Shown here piece by piece: positions 6,606-9,196 of a stretch of 9,196 nt of DNA. The notes below the pieces were generated by a model, which was not told the DNA's origin, did not search any database, and saw only the letters and a program-made list of their open reading frames with translations. The stretch is taken from NCBI GenBank assembly GCA_040758525.1, contig JBFLVQ010000382.1, forward strand, positions 1-9,196. The letters are read 5' to 3'. Source of the stretch: JBFLVQ01 sp040758525 (GTDB taxonomy: Bacteria; Acidobacteriota; Blastocatellia; Chloracidobacteriales; JADJPF01). Made by a program: the position numbers and the translations under genes. The first letter of the stretch is position 1, and every line of letters starts with the position of its first letter.

Positions 6606-7058
6606 TTATTGTTTACTGAAAAGACCGGGTTTTCTCACAATTTCAACCGAGCAATGGGCGTGGGTTGCGATGCGTTGAGCAACTGAACCAAGAAGAAAGC
6701 GCGAGATGCCGCGCCCGCCGTGCGTTCCCACCACTATCAGATCTGCGCCCCAACGTTTAGCCTCATCGAGAATCTCCTCGGCAGTTACACCCTGGCGAAC
6801 AAAATGGGTAACATTCAACCCTTTGCTTTTTATTCTGTTAGATGCGCTGTTGGCTATCTGTTCGACAACGCTGCGTGCTTTAGCCAGCGTTTGATCAAGT
6901 GGTAGCGCATATACGTCAGTTGAAACATAAGGAAATGGTGAGGACTCCATTACCGTTAAGACACGGAATTCACTTTCTGACGGCCAGGGTCGTTCAATTA
7001 CCTCATTGACAGCTACATCACTAAATGGAGAACCATCGGTGGCAATTAAGATTTTCAT
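6606..7058 (-). CDS. Universal stress protein, UspA family, ATP-binding type
   Basis: 150 residues, the normal size of a single-domain Usp, from ATG 7056-7058. It begins MKILIATDGSPFSD with the conserved Asp8. It carries the ATP-binding signature G-2x-G-9x-G-S as GTHGGRGISRFLLGS (111-125), followed by VAQRIATHAHCSVEIVR. It is therefore expected to bind ATP and act as a dimeric cytoplasmic stress factor, as ATP-type Usp proteins do. GAGG at 7068-7071 precedes this ATG. A longer frame starts at 7091 and overlaps the stop of the DksA/TraR-type gene as ATGA, but its extra 11 residues (RSLPEPRKRA) are not Usp-like and it lacks a good ribosome site. Two stop codons, TAA and TGA, follow in tandem. 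The gap of 133 bases to the next gene is the widest in this arm. Confidence 0.9.
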   Translation of the reverse strand: MKILIATDGSPFSDVAVNEVIERPWPSESEFRVLTVMESSPFPYVSTDVYALPLDQTLAKARSVVEQIANSASNRIKSKGLNVTHFVRQGVTAEEILDEAKRWGADLIVVGTHGGRGISRFLLGSVAQRIATHAHCSVEIVRKPGLFSKQ

Positions 7059-7067
7059 AGCTCTTTT

Positions 7068-7071
7068 CCTC
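7068..7071 (-). promoter_or_regulatory. Ribosome binding site deciding the Usp start
   Basis: GAGG, extended as GAGGAAAAG, nine bases before ATG 7056-7058. It supports this start over the ATG at 7089-7091 that overlaps the previous stop codon. Confidence 0.6.
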
Positions 7072-7087
7072 GGTTCTGGTAAAGATC

Positions 7088-7456
7088 TCATAAGGATTTC
7101 GACGGTGATTTGCTTTCAAGGGCAGTCTGACAGGCAAGGCAACGTGAAATAGCAGGATCTGTTGCTAAACGCTTCTCGTCGATTTTAGCTCCACATTCAA
7201 CACAACGGCCATAGGTATGCCTGCTCAATCTGATCAACGCCTCTCGAATTTGGGCCAATCTGTGGCGCAAAGCTTCTTCATAGTTAAGAGAGCTACGCTC
7301 CTGCCAATCGTCGATTATCTTTTCCGATGAAAATGCTTCGGCAGCAGCAAGCGTTGCATTCAGATCATCTTCTTCATCTCGTAATCTTTTTGCTGCTTCA
7401 TCCCAAAATTTTGACGCATTTACCTTAACTTGCTCAGGTTTTCTCTTTGTGGACAT
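7088..7456 (-). CDS. DksA/TraR-type C4 zinc-finger regulator
   Basis: 122 residues. A charged, helical N-terminal region, probably a coiled coil (about 15-80, for example DEAAKRLRDEEDDLNATLAA and HRLAQIREALIRL), is followed by TYGRCVECGAKID...CLAC. Cys85, Cys88, Cys106 and Cys109 form the CxxC-17-CxxC finger of the DksA/TraR family. Such proteins enter the RNA polymerase secondary channel and shift promoter output during starvation, with or without ppGpp. It is shorter than E. coli DksA (about 150 residues). An acidic pair, Asp49-Asp50, lies in the presumed coiled-coil tip, but the canonical DksA tip is not obvious, so the mode of action may differ. The ribosome site GAGGTGA is at 7463-7469. 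It is the first gene of the leftward operon and lies 30 bases downstream of a sigma-54-like site, so it may adjust transcription of the programme it belongs to. Confidence 0.88.
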   Translation of the reverse strand: MSTKRKPEQVKVNASKFWDEAAKRLRDEEDDLNATLAAAEAFSSEKIIDDWQERSSLNYEEALRHRLAQIREALIRLSRHTYGRCVECGAKIDEKRLATDPAISRCLACQTALESKSPSKSL

Positions 7457-7483
7457 ATCTCATCACCTCAACCTTTTTGGTTA

Positions 7484-7499
7484 TGCAATGCATATGCCC
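7484..7499 (-). promoter_or_regulatory. Candidate sigma-54 promoter for the leftward stress operon
   Basis: The minus strand reads GGGCATATGCATTGCA. GG (7498-7497) and GC (7486-7485) are separated by exactly 10 bases, and the -12 half TTGCA is perfect against TGGCAC-N5-TTGCA. The -24 half has two mismatches. Transcription would begin near 7473, just upstream of the ribosome site at 7463-7469, so the spacing is workable. Confidence 0.4.
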
Positions 7500-7533
7500 T
7501 TTTAAATGCCTGGATTGGCTAGGAGCTTAAATT

Positions 7534-7557
7534 ATGCGGTTGGGTAAAATTTCGCAT
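7534..7557. repeat. Spaced inverted repeat in the divergent promoter region
   Basis: ATGCG at 7534-7538 and CGCAT at 7553-7557 are separated by 14 bases. It lies roughly 35 bases upstream of the leftward -24 element and about 80 upstream of the rightward one, a position where an activator could bind. Five-base arms are short, so chance is a real possibility. Confidence 0.2.
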
Positions 7558-7638
7558 TAATAGCGGCTGAGGCGGGAAATATTCAACGCCGGAATAGATT
7601 GTTAAGTAGTAGTTTTTTCAATTGCAGGTCTTTGTTAA

Positions 7639-7654
7639 TGGCATATAGGTTGCC
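7639..7654 (+). promoter_or_regulatory. Candidate sigma-54 promoter for the PRPP synthetase gene
   Basis: TGGCATATAGGTTGCC has GG (7640-7641) and GC (7652-7653) separated by exactly 10 bases. It matches TGGCA and TTGC of the consensus, with mismatches only at the sixth and last positions. Transcription would start near 7665 and give a leader of about 57 bases. A sigma-70-like alternative (TTGCAG at 7622-7627 with TATAGG at 7644-7649, spacer 16) overlaps it. Confidence 0.45.
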
Positions 7655-7721
7655 ACTCTCTATAAGAGCGGATTACTTGAAATCTGATTTGCCGGTTGAA
7701 GAGCTAAAGAGGTGAAAAGCT

Positions 7722-8651
7722 ATGGATAATTTCATTCTACTTGCCGGGAGAGCACATCCAGATCTGGTTAAGGCAATCGCCGACGAGTTGGGCTTAAAAC
7801 CTGGGGCTTGCGCTATCGAGCGGTTTCCTGATGGCGAAGTTTCTATAAAGCTTCTTGAAACTGTGCGTCATAAAGAAGTTTTTATCGTGCAGCCGACCTC
7901 CCCTCCGGTCAACGAGAATCTTGTTGAATTGCTGGTGCTGGTAGATGCCTGCCGGCGCGCTTCGGCTAAACATATAACAGCAGTTGTGCCTTACTTTGGT
8001 TACGCTCGCATGGATAAAAGGCATGGCCGTGAGCCGATCGCTGCGCGCATGGTTGCTGATCTGATGCAAAATGTCGGTGTCGATCATGCTATTACGATAG
8101 ATCTCCATGCCGCGCAAATAGAAGGTTTTTTTCATATTCCGGTAGATAACCTGACAGCAGTGCCGGTTCTTTGTAATGCACTGCGAGATCGGCTGCCAAA
8201 AGATTTTGTTGTCGTTTCTCCTGATGCCGGCGCCATGAAGATGGCAACAGAATATGCGCATCGGCTTGGCGCTTCAGTCATATTGATACACAAGCGACGG
8301 GAGAGCGGCAGCAAAACTCATGTTACCCACCTGGTTGGTGATGTCAGTGGCCGGGGCTGTTTGATCGTTGATGACATGATTTCAACCGGCGGCACGATAG
8401 CTGAAAGTATTGAAGTGCTGCTTGTCGCAGGAGCGCGACCAGAGATTATTGTTGCTGTCACGCATGGTCTATTTTTGACAGGGACGCGTGAGAAGTTAGA
8501 TCACGAAAGCGTGAGCACAATATTTACTACCGACACCATGCCGATGAGAGAACAGAACTGGCCTAAATTACAGGTTGTTTCAGTAGCGCCGGTGATTGCG
8601 TCAGCGATCAAACGCTTAATAACAGATGGTTCGTTGAGCGATCTGTTTTGA
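7722..8651 (+). CDS. prs: Ribose-phosphate pyrophosphokinase (PRPP synthetase), divergent paralogue
   Basis: 309 residues, the family's usual length. It makes 5-phosphoribosyl-1-pyrophosphate from ribose 5-phosphate and ATP. Landmarks: RFPDGEVSIKL (34-44), PYFGYARMDKRHGREPIAAR (90-109, the ATP flexible loop), TIDLHAAQIEGFF (125-137, with the metal-binding His), VVVSPDAGAMK (163-173), and the PRPP-binding loop LIVDDMISTGGT (214-225). Compared from memory with E. coli Prs (YARQDRRVRSARVPITAK), the flexible loop is about two residues shorter, and KRRESGSKTHV (191-201) replaces the E. coli segment. This points to a paralogue rather than the housekeeping enzyme, and its allosteric control may differ. 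AGAGGTG at 7708-7714 sets the start. It heads the rightward arm and is followed after 44 bases by a phosphoribosyltransferase, a possible consumer of its product. Confidence 0.92.
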   Translation: MDNFILLAGRAHPDLVKAIADELGLKPGACAIERFPDGEVSIKLLETVRHKEVFIVQPTSPPVNENLVELLVLVDACRRASAKHITAVVPYFGYARMDKRHGREPIAARMVADLMQNVGVDHAITIDLHAAQIEGFFHIPVDNLTAVPVLCNALRDRLPKDFVVVSPDAGAMKMATEYAHRLGASVILIHKRRESGSKTHVTHLVGDVSGRGCLIVDDMISTGGTIAESIEVLLVAGARPEIIVAVTHGLFLTGTREKLDHESVSTIFTTDTMPMREQNWPKLQVVSVAPVIASAIKRLITDGSLSDLF

Positions 8652-8695
8652 AGGTGCAATAGTAATAGAAACTGAAATTGATGGGAGGCGCAAAA

Positions 8696-9196
8696 ATGTT
8701 TGGGAAATTTCAAGATCGAATAGAAGCCGGCCAGTTATTGGCGAAAAGACTCTCAAGCTATGCCAATCGCCCGGATGTTTTAGTGCTGGCGTTGCCGCGC
8801 GGCGGCGTGCCGGTAGCATTTGAAGTGGCCAAAGCGCTAAATGTTCCCTTGGATATTACGATTGTGCGTAAGCTTGGGTTGCCTGGCCAGCCTGAACTGG
8901 CAATGGGCGCAATCGCTACCGGCGCCGTGATTGTGTTTAACAATGACGTAGTGCAATACCTGCGAAATCCAGAGGAAATTATTGATGAAGTAGCGACGAG
9001 AGAGAGGCGAGAGCTTGAGCGTCGCGAGCTTCGCTATCGAGGCGATCGACCATTGCCAGAAATAGCCGGTCGCACAGTGCTCTTGATTGATGATGGCATT
9101 GCCACAGGATCAACAATACGCGCAGCAATAAAAGCACTACAGCAGCAGAAACCGGCTCACCTCATCGTTGCTATTCCCGTCGCTCCACCATCGGTT
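8696..9196 (+). CDS. Type I phosphoribosyltransferase-family protein (3' end outside window)
   Basis: 167 codons are visible and the frame is open at the right edge. GGGAGG at 8683-8688 precedes the ATG by seven bases. The N-terminal part has RIEAGQLLAKRL and LALPRGGVPVAFEVAKAL (31-48), the PRTase P-loop-like PRGG turn, then RKLGLPGQPELAMGAIATG (58-76). The PRPP-binding signature is VLLIDDGIATGSTIRAAIKA (127-146), with the acidic Asp131-Asp132 pair. Members are about 210-220 residues alone, or longer when fused to a dienelactone hydrolase. In this locus that hydrolase is a separate gene in the opposite arm, so a stand-alone protein ending soon after the edge is likely. The acceptor base or other substrate is unknown. 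Co-transcription with the PRPP synthetase is likely. Confidence 0.9.
   Translation, partial: MFGKFQDRIEAGQLLAKRLSSYANRPDVLVLALPRGGVPVAFEVAKALNVPLDITIVRKLGLPGQPELAMGAIATGAVIVFNNDVVQYLRNPEEIIDEVATRERRELERRELRYRGDRPLPEIAGRTVLLIDDGIATGSTIRAAIKALQQQKPAHLIVAIPVAPPSV

Noticed and set aside
7089..7091. ATG overlapping the DksA/TraR-type stop codon (ATGA) as the Usp start
   Set aside because: It would allow translational coupling, but it lacks a good ribosome site and adds 11 residues foreign to Usp proteins. The ATG at 7056-7058 has GAGG upstream.
7457..7721. FNR/ANR box (TTGAT-N4-ATCAA) expected for a low-oxygen cluster
   Set aside because: No such palindrome was found in the divergent region, so direct FNR control at this site is not supported.
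1..9196. CRISPR array, tRNA, rRNA or riboswitch
   Set aside because: I looked for regularly spaced direct repeats, tRNA cloverleaf ends and known conserved RNA motifs on both strands and found none. Reading by eye cannot exclude a divergent small RNA.

Overview
The window is bacterial DNA, most likely from a Gram-negative, proteobacterium-like genome of moderate to low GC. This guess rests on a DksA/TraR-type zinc-finger protein, a BCAM0308-like protein, universal stress proteins (Usp) and two sites resembling sigma-54 promoters. Nothing here fixes a genus. The window falls into three blocks.

Left block (1-3100). A minus-strand gene runs off the left edge. It encodes a DUF4157 protein with an N-terminal Cys4 (CxCGG...CxxC) motif, a YEKEAD segment and a C-terminal HELAH zinc-protease-like motif. 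DUF4157 proteins of this kind are commonly associated with extracellular contractile injection systems (eCIS), but no eCIS structural gene is in view. About 600 bases of weakly coding or non-coding DNA follow. Next is a plus-strand gene pair: a GNAT acetyltransferase and a single-domain cupin with an extra N-terminal region. A strong hairpin closes the pair.

Middle block (3200-5205). This is a rearrangement scar. A minus-strand IS4-like insertion sequence is bounded by perfect 17-bp inverted repeats. Its transposase frame reads through one repeat into flanking DNA. Next come the C-terminal tail of an IS1182-like transposase and an N-terminal fragment of a predicted cyclic-phosphate-processing receiver protein with an in-frame TGA. 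That fragment abuts, within one or two bases, an oppositely oriented N-terminal fragment of a Usp gene.

Right block (5230-9196). This is a divergent stress and nucleotide-metabolism cluster. Leftward run DksA/TraR-type regulator, Usp, BCAM0308-like zinc protein, dienelactone-hydrolase-family protein and the Usp remnant. Rightward run a PRPP synthetase and a type I phosphoribosyltransferase that is cut by the window edge. The 265-base divergent region carries one GG-N10-GC site facing each way, so both arms may be sigma-54 controlled. The content recalls the low-oxygen-activated (lxa) locus of Burkholderia cenocepacia. The PRPP synthetase would supply PRPP that the neighbouring transferase could use, while the Usp and DksA-like proteins suggest a starvation or low-oxygen programme.
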